Source: Chionis minor
Taxonomy: Eukaryota > Chordata > Aves > Charadriiformes > Chionididae
Direction of reading: 5' to 3'
DNA length: 64,000 nucleotides
Assembly: GCA_013398295.1 (NCBI GenBank)
Contig: VZSF01008512.1
Coordinates: 363,439 to 427,438 of the forward strand
Shown: positions 46,201-57,338 of the stretch, in pieces
Layout of the letters: each line of letters opens with the position of its first letter
Numbering within the stretch: position 1 is the stretch's first letter
Translations under genes and position numbers: made by a program
Notes under the pieces: model-generated
Told to the model about the DNA's origin: nothing
What the model saw: only the letters and a program-made list of their open reading frames with translations
The model's database searches: none

Positions 46201-49200
46201 GTTCCCACAAAGGGAAAACTGTGGGTGATTGGTTTTTAATGGGTGGACATCAGGCAAAATTTATTCCAAAACATATTCAGAAGCAGCAAGAGGCACCTCC
46301 CAGGTAGAACAAGAAGTTGGGATGGAGCTTAAAGCAGTGGTTGCATCAGTAGACTAATGGCACCTTACTGATGAGTCCCACCACTCCTACAGCGTGGCCC
46401 TGAGTCTTCTGAACTCTCAGTGCTCTAGTAAATCTACTGATCAAGTTTGGCTAGGAGGGCTGACCTAAACGGGATCTTCAAAAAGATTTCATGAACTATG
46501 AATCACCAATTGAGCACTAGCTGCTATTTTGCCCTATTTAGGGGTTCTAGTAATGACATTCTGAAACAGGATCTTCCCCCACTCCCTTTTTAGTGAACAG
46601 AGAGCTGATACACAACAATTTGCACAAAAAAAATTATCATTTGCCTTGTATGATATGTTAATACTGCGGAGACAAATTTACCCTTGAGAGAAGACTCTGG
46701 CGAATACTTTCCAGTTGGTTTAGATATCACCTTGTGGACTTTGTCTAAACAATCAAAGCAGAACATAAAAATGTACCAAAAGAAAACATTAAAAAGGAGA
46801 GGAATCTATTTCAGAGTCTGAGAACACAACTCAGTCCTGAAAAAAACCCAGGCTGAAATACTGGCCTCTGTGAAATTGGTGACAAATCTCCCCCTGCTAC
46901 ACTCCCCTCACTTGTGTTCTAATGTTTCAAAGGAAAATTGATTTTCCTAGCTTCTCTATTGACATAATGCTGATAGAGTAATAAGGCACTATTCACATCT
47001 GCCATACATACTCATGCTGTGCTCACCACACTCAGTGTCAGAACTGCCTTTCACAAATGGAGGGAGGGAGAAAGTGGCAATTGTTAATAAATTTCCTGGA
47101 CAGATTTATTTTACCTGTTGACATTTTGAGAAGCAACTCAATCCTCATACTTTAAAATCCAACTGTGCCTGTGGGACATGACCAATTTGCATTAAATCAT
47201 GAAGTTCTATTCTGACTAGAAGAGGATAATCGCAATTTGTCTTTATGAAAATTGGTAAAGGCATTTGGGTTATTAGTAACAAATGTTTAACAATTTCAGC
47301 TTTTCAAAGACCCTTCTGTATTCTCTCTAGGAGGGTTTCAGTTTGTGCTGCCACCATACCTCAAGGAAAAACTGTGTGTATCACATACAATACTACACTA
47401 TTCCTGACCCATGTCCCACTTGTAAACTTAAGTAGTTTCTCATGCTCTGTGCTCTGCACTCAAGCTTTCTCCTTTCAGTGAGGAGCTTCTCACGTTTGTG
47501 AGTTTAAATCAGCTCAGCACAAAGGCAAAGTGTTTCTGTTAAAGAAGTGACCAGGCTCCCTAATGAACCATGGGCTCCATAAAACAAATCCAACATTGCC
47601 ACACACTAATGCTGACCATACAACAGTTATTTCCTATACCACAGACAGGGGAAAATGTGCTGTCTCAAGTCATGCTGTGAAATGGCAATTATTGCCCGTT
47701 ATTAATTTCCTGATATAGATCACGGTACGTATATTGTGCCGTCTCAGTGTTTTATGGAATATTTTAAAAACTTTACAAAAGCTTAATCTTCAACAAAAGT
47801 AAATCAAAAAGGGGATATCAAAACACTGCCTTCCCCCAGACTCTGAAGAATTATTACACTGTGCAACAGCGTGATGATTTGAACAGCAGAACTGCCACCC
47901 AAGGGGGCAGTTGGTCCAAGGGATCAAAATCAAACATTGTAGTGGGAAGATTATGCTGGCATCTAAGTGTTGGGAGATCCAGCAAGATCCAGCACAACAA
48001 TTTCAACAAGAAAGCAGTAGACATCTAAAGGAGCGCTTTCCCCCTCAGACAACTCCAAAAGAGAAACACAGTGGACCGTTTTGGTAGGCTTCACCTCCTA
48101 GATTATACTTCTTCTGCAATCAGACTAAAATGAAGCTTGGTTTTGAATCACTGTTTTGTTTAAACCACCTAGCCAACCCTCAATTAATGCATTTCTCATC
48201 AATAAAGCTATAAATTATAGTTTATATTTCACTGTTATAGTGGGTCTTTCCACAGTCTGTAGCCTACTGTGGTAACAAAAGTGTGCAGGAGATGCAGACA
48301 GCTGTTCTCTTTGAGTGGAAATGCACAAGGAGATCTGAGAGATCAGTAAACATATTCTTTCAAGTTATTTTCAATGTTTTTACAACGAGTGTTGGGAAAG
48401 AATTAAAAAAAATCTGTCTTTATAAATTTGAGGGACAAAAAGTATTGATGGTGTCTTTTCATGTGCTGCTACTACCCTGGCTTGATGTGGGGGAGGGCCA
48501 AACATTCTGGCACCTTGTTCTAATAAATCTTCTTCAGTTTTCTCATGGACACAGTACATTGTAATTTAGAAACTTGGCAGGGAGGAAGTCCAAGTGCAAC
48601 ATCTTCAAAAGACTGTGGCTTTACTGAAAATATAAGTGAATTAACTTGGCTTGAGTACAAATAAGAAATGCATTCCTGGACTGAAGAGCTACAGCATTAG
48701 CTTAACCTTAACACCAGTTCTGCTTGTCCAGAAGTCAGAAGAGTTTTGCTTTGTTTTAATGTATAAGATCAAAAACACAAATAAATTCCATTCCCTGCCA
48801 GTGGTTGGAAGTAATATCTCAAGCAGCTTTGCTCGCAGTGTAAAAGAATTGCTGCACTGTTACACACTTCTGGGTTTAGTGAGTTAAAATTCAGGACCTG
48901 TGGTGGGTCTGCCAGACCATACAAAGTCTACTTTATGAGGCTTTTATCTATACATCAGCAGCACTACGCTCTAGCTTTATTGCCTGCTTTTTCCTATGTG
49001 TTTTTTTGTCCCGTTACTGCTGCTGTTGTTTTTCACAGGGGCAACTTTGCCAGCGGAGAGACACTTGCAGCCAAAACCATAATAAAGACTTTTGGTTATA
49101 AATGGTTGCTGCCTTTATGAAGAAGACATAAGAAAAACACACTCCATAAACCTCTTTTACCACAGTGTTTGCCTTCCCTCTTCTGTCCTCTTACACCAGA

Positions 49201-50632
49201 GAAGGACAGTGAATGGTTTGCTTGAGGGGTGCCTGGCTTTCAAACCAGGACAGTAGAGTCTGATATTTTTTTTTCTCTGTCAGTGGTACTTTCTGTGTCC
49301 GAAATCTGAACTGTGCCTCAAAGGGCACCTGAACTGTCAAGTTTGTCGAGTGGTTCTGTGCCATGCAATTTCTTACGCTACAAAACAGGTAGTGCGTTCT
49401 TTCCAAATCTGCAACATGAATGTTCTCGGTAAAAACCAGGATCTGTGCACGTAGGCACTGTGAATTAACTCACCACCCTCCCCAGCCCGCCCCTGCCACT
49501 GGCTCAGCCTTTGCTCTTCCAGTCCTTCTGCACTGTCCAATGATTTTACAGTCACACTTATGTCAGTTTTGAACACGGCCTGAAAGAACTCCATAATTCA
49601 ATAGCCACACGTTCCATTTCTCAATAATATGCCAAAATTAATAATTAAAAAAATGAGCCTTTAGAAGACTCCAAATGTCTGTTCCCTCCAGAACGTGTCA
49701 AATCTGGGAATGCAAAGCCTTCTATGAAGCTGTGAACACATTCACTATCTGAATTCACCACAAAACTGAGTTACATGTGCCAAGTTACAGTTACAGGCTT
49801 CACTCTTTGCATCCTACCTCACGCTCGGTAGGTATCATTGAAGACACAATGAAAGTACTTACATGAAATAGCTCTAGCAATTATTTGAATGTTATTCCAT
49901 ACTGACAGGCAAGCAGTAGTTTATCACTGCTGGACTTATATGTCACTCTCAATTATTGTTCTTAAAGGCATAAAATCTGCCTGCAAATTCTTTAGGGCAG
50001 CTCTTCCATAAAGAGTTTAATGAGGAATAGCTCTTCAGCTGGGTTATGCCATCCCCCAGACAAAAAATTCCCAGAAGCTTTGTGCTTGATGTGGTCAAGA
50101 GAATCACAGCTATTTTACCATAAAAAGAGAAAATATATGAATTTACTCGCCTTGTACCTGGGAGAGAAAGGCAGTGTTTTCCTGGGGTTTTCTAACATTA
50201 TTCTTTGTTCCCTCCCTGTATAGGGACCTGATAACACCTTGGGCTCTAGGCTGCACCGAATTTCTCTACACAATGCATTGGGATAGTAATTCCTATTTAT
50301 TTTAGTGCAGTTAAGATCTGAAATTTGGATGTTAGCTATTGTTCCTGGCAACATCCCTCTTTTTCTTTTTTTTCCCAGTGCACTCTGAGACTGGTGTATC
50401 TAGTGGCACTAAACATTAGAAGACTGTTTTCCATCTAAGAGAATAAAAATCCCTGATGGTAATGGAGTCAGCTCAGAGAGCCAAGTGCTAGTCTCAGCAA
50501 CACAGATTGCAACCATGCTGAATTCCTGTTGGTCTGGCATCATGCATGTGTCAATGGGAATAAACCATTGACCAGCTGGCTCTTCCATAGGAAACCTTCT
50601 CTGCTTAAACCCTGCGTATGTAATAATGGTTT
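40201..50632. other. Unique AT-rich DNA, no gene recognised
   Basis: Over 10 kb contains short unrelated open frames only. Two stretches (42240-42480 and 47680-47770) are denser in ATTA/TAAT-type homeodomain core motifs and repeat-free, so they are candidates for conserved noncoding elements. That cannot be judged without comparative data. Confidence 0.5.
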
Positions 50633-51577
50633 TCATAGAATCATAGAATCATAGAATGGTTAGAGTTGGAAGGGACCTTAAAGATCATCAAGTTCCAACC
50701 CCCCTGCCATGGGCAGGGACACCTCTGACTACAGCAGGTTGCTCAAAGCCCCATCCAGCCTGGCCTTAAACACTTCCAGGGATGGGGCAGCCACAACTTC
50801 CCTGGGTAACCTTTTCCAGTGCCTCACCACCCTCACAGTAAAGAACTTCTTCCTAATATCTAATCTAAATCTCCCCTCTTCCAATTTAAAACCATTACCC
50901 CTTGTCCTATCACCAGACTTCCTGACAAAGAGTCCCTCTCCAGCTCTCCTGTAGGCTCCCTTCAGATACTGAAAGGCTGCTCTCAGGTCTCCCCGGAGCC
51001 TTCTCTTCTCCAGGCTGAACAGCCCCAGCTCTCTCAGCCTGTCCTCATAGGAGAGGTGCTCCATCCCTCTAATCATCTTAGTGGCCCTTCGCTGGACCTG
51101 TTCCAACAGTTCCGTGTCCTTTCTATGTTGAGGACTCCAGAGCTGGACACAGTACTCCAGGTGGGGTCTCACAAGCGCAGAGTAGAGGGGGAGAATCACC
51201 TCCCGTGCCCTGCTGGCCACGCTTCTTTTGATGCAACCCAGGATACGGTTGGCTTTCTGGGCTGCCAGCGCGCACTGCCGGCTCATGTTGAGCTTCTCAT
51301 CCATGAGCACTCCCAAGTCCTTCTCCTCAGGGCTGCTCTCCAGCCATTCTCTGCCCAGCCTGTATTTATGCCTGGGATTGCCACGTCCCAGGTGTAGGAC
51401 TCTGCACTTGGCTTGGTTGAACTTCATGCCATTTGCATTAGCCCACCTCTCAAGCCTGTCCAGGTCCCTCTGGATGGCATCCCTTCCCTCCAGTGTGTCA
51501 ACCGCGCCACCGAGCTTGGTGTCATCAGCAAACTTGCTGAGGGTGCACTCGATCCCACTGTCCATGTCTCCAACAAG
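50633..51577 (-). mobile_element. CR1 LINE, 5'-truncated, young-looking copy (D)
   Basis: Same structure as the copy at 32735-33803: three tcatagaa-type units at the 3' end (from 50633), the same 3' UTR signature, and a C-terminal RT frame. The homology to that copy stops at about 51577, after gtctccaacaa, so this insertion is truncated about 125 bases further into the RT. It keeps the FADD box only just inside its 5' edge. Confidence 0.95.
50729..51565 (-). pseudogene. CR1 ORF2 reverse transcriptase, C-terminal part
   Basis: The 278-residue open frame begins at [15 protein letters not shown], with the catalytic FADD at residues 12-15, and runs to the natural stop. Compared with the other young copy it has nine amino-acid differences, all within the C-terminal ~115 residues (for example KDTE for [13 protein letters not shown] for [13 protein letters not shown] for HWNR). 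The preceding ~165 residues are identical. The RT block SGVPQGSVL upstream of FADD is lost by 5' truncation, so no active enzyme could be made. Confidence 0.9.
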
Positions 51578-53781
51578 ACAGTTTTGCTAGACAGTTCCAG
51601 TTTGGAAGTTCTCTACAGTATTCTGTGGTGCTGGTTCTATTTCTTTTGACAAATTTATTCTATTGAAATATTCATTGTACCTGTTGTTGACCACTGGCCC
51701 ACAGGTGACTGCTCCAGTTGCAGCTATTGAGTTACCGTGGAAACTCAGAGGTTCTGAAGTGTGTGGAGTCTTGTCTAATAGCTTAATGTCACAGTGTTTT
51801 TGTGACACCAAATATTCTCATGATATACATCAGTGGATCATTTACATTACAGACTTTTCACTTCAGGCTTGATCATGCCAGAAATTTGCAGACAGTTGAT
51901 TATATGTGTTTTGCTTTCCACTGTTTTTTTGTTGGTTTTTTTTTTCCTTTTTCCTTTTTCCTTTTAGAGCCTTATCTCAGGAAGACCCGAACAGAAATAA
52001 AACTCAAGGCACTGCAGGATCAGACTGAGTAACTATTAGCTTGATGAGTTAGATTGCTTGAAGGAGGTTGTTATTACTAGGGCTCAAATTGACATCTGCC
52101 AGGTCTCTCCTCCTCCCCCTCCTTGGATCAGCTTCAAACGGCAGTTCTTCCTGTGTCTAAGAAATCAAGCATTTTAAGATTAAAAAGCTTAAAAATTTGC
52201 CTCCAGCGCAGGCTTACCCTGCTAAATCAGCCCAGGTTTAAATGGACAGACTAACTATTGAACTTTATACAGGACTTCCCACCCTACAGAGAACTGCTGA
52301 GCATCTTTGGCCATCGGTTAGCACCTTGCAGGATTGGATCAGAAAGGATTACAGTGATTAAGGAAAGACATGTTTGATCAGCTTATAGTAAAGTAACTCT
52401 TAGGCGGAGGTAGTCTGAGGAAATAAAATGAAATACCATTCCCACCACACACTGAAAATCAGACATTCTTTTCTTGCTTTTTCCCAGTATCACTGTATTT
52501 TTACGGTCTTTGAGGGTTTTGCAGTTGCCCTTAGCTTGCTACAGTCATTAAAGCAGCAACTGGGTGTATGTTGCCCAGGGTGGGGATTTCCAGTCTGGAT
52601 GACAGTGAAAGGTGCTGCTTTTGATTCCCTTCAGCCTTTCACAGCATCTCATCTCCCGTTCCACGAACGGTGAGGGAATCTCTTTCTCTCTGCAAAGTAG
52701 CAAATGAGGTTCTTGATGCTGGTTTTGTCATCACAAATGTCATCAGAGACTGATCACAGGACATGTGGCTCCCCTTAAATTCTGGGATATGTGGGAGATA
52801 ATGTCTGGGTGTTTGGTTATTCCCATGTCACATATTCTGAAAGAGGAAGACGCTTAGCACAGTATGACATATAAACGTCATTCTCCATTTTATTCCTTAG
52901 GTTTTCTGTTGACGTGGATACATTTAGTAAGATACATTTGTTTTCGGTATACGCATGAAAGGCGTGATCCTAACTTTTTATTGGTATGCCTAATTGCAAA
53001 ATATATGTGAATATATAGCAGACTTTCAGGCATATTACTGTCTGCACTTGTAAAGATCATTATTCACAAAACTGACAATTGCTCATTTACGTGATGCTCT
53101 GTTGTGCAGCCCGACATGGACAATAAGCATGGACTTGATCTTCCAGATTCAGAGTGTACCTAGTCACCTGATTCCTTTGTTTAGAAGATGTTCTGTACCA
53201 GAATTGTTTTGCCTTCCTACCGGTAAAAAAAAAGAGTTGTGCAAACATGAAAGTGAGAGTGTGTGGCAAAACTCACAAAACAACATAAGTTCTAAATTAG
53301 AAAGGAAATTAAAAAGTTAGTGTTCTCACACTATAATTCACTTGGTCTTGGTTCAGATGCATAAATTTTTTAATCTGACTTTATTGGATTAGAAATAGAT
53401 AATCTATCTCTTAACACTTTTAAAATTATTATTAGTAGCCAACTGAAATCTATGGAAATAGTGATGAAGGTCCATAATGTAGATGTAGTGAGTAAAGATA
53501 TTGTGCTGTCATATTGAAATGCATATTAAACTTCAATTTTGACTAATAAATAGAGCTTTTATCATGGAATATCTAACAATATTTTTAAAATGCAGGCCAG
53601 TTAACATTGCTTTTGAAATCTTCATGTTGTGCTTAAATATTTCTTACATTCAATTTCCCAGTGATTGTTAAGTACAAAGCCCTCAAAATCTGTTTCTTAT
53701 TAGACTCGCAAAGTTTATATATTCTCCTTAACCAGATTCAAGTTTCAACTATGTTGTACGCTGATTTGGGGTGGGGGGTGG
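51578..53781. other. Unique DNA, no gene recognised; splice-acceptor-like tract
   Basis: A T/C-rich tract (51918-51967) ends in ccttttag and is followed by a short open stretch to a stop at 52032 (see findings). Nothing else in this stretch is recognisable, and open frames are short. Confidence 0.5.
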
Positions 53782-53782
53782 N
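53782..53782. other. Ambiguous base N beside a G-run
   Basis: The N follows gtggggggtgg and lies about 35 bases before a long polypurine tract, a context in which sequencing and assembly often fail. Confidence 0.95.
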
Positions 53783-53815
53783 TAGTGACATTTTATTCAG
53801 TCTAATTGGTAGATG

Positions 53816-54058
53816 AAAGGGAGAGAAAAAGAGAGAACAAGAGAGAGATGGAGAAACAAGAGAGAGAAAAGGAGAGACAGGGAGAAAGGGAAGGGAAGGG
53901 AAGGTGCGGGAAGGTGCGGGAAGGGAAGGGAAGGGAAGGGAAGGGAAGGGAAGGGAAGGGAAAAAAGAAAAAGAAAAAGAAAAAGGGAGATAAAAAGAAG
54001 GTGGAAAGAAGAAAGGAAGGAAGGAAGGAAAGAAGGAAGGAGGAGAAAGTGAGAGAGA
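53816..54058 (+). repeat. Polypurine GA / GGGAA / GGAA simple-repeat tract
   Basis: About 240 bases are almost purely purine on the plus strand. A GAGA-type part (53816-53887) is followed by a (GGGAA)n array (53888-53962) with two ggtgc interruptions, an AAAAAG-type part (53960-53985), and a GGAA-type part (54005-54045). Mirror-symmetric polypurine tracts can form triplex (H-DNA). Open frames here encode only low-complexity Arg/Lys/Glu/Gly peptide and should not be read as proteins. Confidence 0.95.
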
Positions 54059-57011
54059 AAACATGCATTTTCATGGTTATGTTATGAAAACATCAGGAAA
54101 GAATGGTGAACTCTAAATACATGCACATACTGTACCATACAAATAGCAGAACTAGGAAGAAGACAACTCTGTTTATGCCCAGGAACGCTTCTTTCTTTGC
54201 AGACCACAGTATCTTCCCAGAGGGAAAAAAATATTGAGAAATAAACTCTCTTGAGTAAGGATGTACAAAAGAGATATTCTGTAAAGATGTTGCAGTTAAG
54301 CTGGTTTTCAGGGCGAACGGTTGAAGCAAATTTTAGAAACAGGATGCTGCCTGAAGAGCTGTGATTACAGAGAAATCTGTGTCAATAAGCCATAACAGAA
54401 AGAAGTGAAACACCCTAAGGAATTAAAAAATCTGAATTAAAAAAATCTATCTGAATTGTTATCTCAGTCTCACTTTCCAACTTTATGGTAGTTTTAGATA
54501 CTGTGTACCTTCATTCACCTCCTTTTAGGTGAGATTTACATTTATATTTTTAAAAAACTCAAACAGTCAGGAAAACAAAGTAATCTCTGAAATTCTGTAT
54601 TACTCCTAAGAAGGAGAAAAAAAAGAGTCCCTTCACCCACTTTACATTGACATATATTTGTTTAACAAACGCATCTGCAGTTCCAAAACGGCAACGAGAA
54701 TTTACTTGAAAGAGATCCCGGTTTCGTAAAAGTGGAATTTGAACTCAGTATTAGTAAATTCACCCAAACTTCCTACACTGTGACATTTTCTTGAGCTATT
54801 TTTTCTGTCAAATTGAGCTTAAATATGGCTTTTACATTACTAGATATTGGGCCTCTCACTGTCACCAATGTAGCTGCAGCTCAGGTGTTGGTTTGCAGAC
54901 ATGTATAAAAGGTTACATCCAGCCCCTGCAAGAAATGTATAACAGAAATATAAAAGATCAAACTCATTCAAACTAGCCCTTCTTTAGTGCATGGATTAGG
55001 AAGGAAATGATGGTACATCCTGAGAGAAGCAAGAACATTTGAGATTTCTTTCTCTACCTTCTTTAGGAAATCCAAGCCAAGAAGTGTCTTCCAAATGGCA
55101 ATACAAAAAACAAGATGGACAATTAACTGTCTTTAACCCCAGATCTGAAGTTAACTGACTAAATGGCTTGTTATATTGTCAAACATTACCACAGAGCCAA
55201 ATCTCACTTTACAGCCTCAAGCCTTCTGCATCAAACAGTGTATTTGACTTCGGCCATAGCTATAAGTGCTTCACTTCACTTCCACGAATATTTAAATCAG
55301 CAAGAGCATATAACTGGAAAAAAGTAAACAAATACTATGGGAAATCCACTGAAATGGATTGTCTGTCATTTTACTTTTGTTGTATTTATTCTGTCTCTAG
55401 TTCAAACCTCATTTTTCAATGGCTTGCCTAAACAAGTTTTAGGTTGTAGCTATGGCTTCCTCAACACAAGAGAAAAATTTCAACTCATTATTCTTAGGGA
55501 AAAAAAAGTGTATTGCTTCTACAGAGTATGGGAGCCATCTGTAAGGACAGAAAGTGTCACTGCACATTAAAGAGCTCAAGGATCAGGTTCTGAACATTTG
55601 CAGAGGCATTTGATTGCTTTAGAGAGTTACTACATTATGACATTGCTGAATGTGATGCAAGATATTTCAGTTGCATAGAACTATGGGAATATCATAACTC
55701 AAAAAATCTTGCTCAAAAAGTTAATGGAATGAACTTCGTCATGGTCATGTCTGTCACACTCTTGAAACAGAGCTGTTCATTTTGTTTTCAGTGAAGAGAT
55801 AATATGCATACGCCTTTGTCTGCTTCCCCGAGTCAGCAAACACACCATAGTGAGACAATCTACAAAAACTAAACAAAAAAAAACCAACTGGAAACCATGC
55901 TTTAGTAAATAACAGAAGGTGATGTATTTAACAGTCAATTATTTCTTTGACTGAAGAGACACCCTGCAAGCTCAGATTTCCCAACACACACAAGCTTGCA
56001 GAGCACACTTGTAGGAGCTAAGCTGAAGTTCGCAGGAGTTTTCTGGGGAGATAGCATCAACAAAAGTTCATGGCTTGCCTAAATGTGGACACACAGAAAC
56101 ACTGAAATGTTCCAAATTCATATTTGCTCTATTTACCACGTGCCTGTGTTTGTCACTCTGCAGTCCCAGACAACTTCACCCAAACTGGGATTTAGGGCCC
56201 TGAGGGTTTTAGTTGAAGGTCTTAGGCTGCAGGACTGGCGTGGTGCTGTGACGCTGCGTGCCGCATGCAACAGCTCCAAAACTGTGACAGCACTATGGAA
56301 TCAGGCAGGGAGTGATCACATCTAGACAACGGCAAGAGCAGTTCCTGAGGCTTCCTGCCCTATGATTTTCAAGGTCATGTGCTTGAAGTAGAGGATATGT
56401 AATTTTCCTGATGGTTTAAAATGGAAAGTTATTTGATACTTCCCTCCTCTGAAAGGGAGAAAAAAACTGGGAGTGGTGAAGTTGTTGAGCGCAGCCTCTT
56501 CCAGTCCACAATTGGGAACAGATTCCGAGGCTCCTTTGATGGTATGAAAACTCATTGAAGGAACAGCTGTCATTTTTCTTGAGTTCACCAAAGATCACAA
56601 GTGAGATAGCAGCAGCAACAGCAGCAAGCTGTAACCACAACTTCCAGAAGAGATTAATGGCGAGAGAGAGAGGGGAGGAAATCACCTTCTCCTCCACCAA
56701 CAGCGGCTGCCATCTGGTGGCGGGACACGCGGGACAGAAAGTGCTTTCTCCAGGCTCCCGGCTCCATCCCCAATTAAGAATCCTGGATAACACTTGCAAA
56801 AATAGGATACTATGTCTGTCTTGCTGCCTGTCAAACTCTTTGTTTTGGAACATGCCAAACCTTTCTGTGAACGGCATGGAGCTGTGACTGCACGCTCACT
56901 GCCCTTCGCGGGCAAGATGACGATGGTGTACACGGCAAGGTCCTTTGCTGCCTTGTTCCTGTCTGGTCCTAAACACTTGGAGTTATCTTAACATCAGCAG
57001 AGAGAGTGATA
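54059..57011. other. Unique AT-rich DNA, no gene recognised
   Basis: Short open frames only. A plus-strand frame at 56555-56887 and a minus-strand frame at 56416-56877 overlap in a slightly GC-richer patch, and neither shows a recognisable domain. Confidence 0.55.
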
Positions 57012-57338
57012 AAACTACCTGAAAGGAGGTTATAGTGAGGTGGGTGTCAATCTCTTCTCCCAGGCGACAGGGACAAGAGGAAATGGCCTCAAGTCGTGCC
57101 GGGGAAGGTTTAGATTGGATATTAGGAAAAACTTCTTTACTGAAAGGGTTATCAGGCATTGGAACAGGCTGCCCAGGGAGATGGTGGAATCACCGTCCCT
57201 GGAGGTATTTAAAAGACGGGTAGACATGGTGCTGAGGGACATGGTTTAGGGGTGGTTTTGGCAGTGTCGGTTTATGGTTGGACTCGATGATCTTGAAGGT
57301 CTCTTCCAACCCAAGTGATTCCATGATTCTATGGTTCT
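57012..57338 (+). mobile_element. Short CR1 LINE 3' end (plus)
   Basis: From cctgaaaggaggttatag the segment runs through the C-terminal ORF2 frame (69 residues, 57040-57249: [39 protein letters not shown]) to the 3' UTR (ggttggactcgatgatcttg) and the terminal ccatgattctatggttct. It is strongly 5'-truncated. The wording ([19 protein letters not shown] in place of the KSGDRTRG type) assigns it to a different CR1 subfamily from copies C and D. Confidence 0.93.

Noticed and set aside
53806..54087. Open frames of about 80-108 codons on both strands (Arg/Lys/Glu-rich or Ser/Phe/Pro-rich)
   Set aside because: They are translations of a polypurine simple repeat with no stop codons; this is low complexity, not protein coding.
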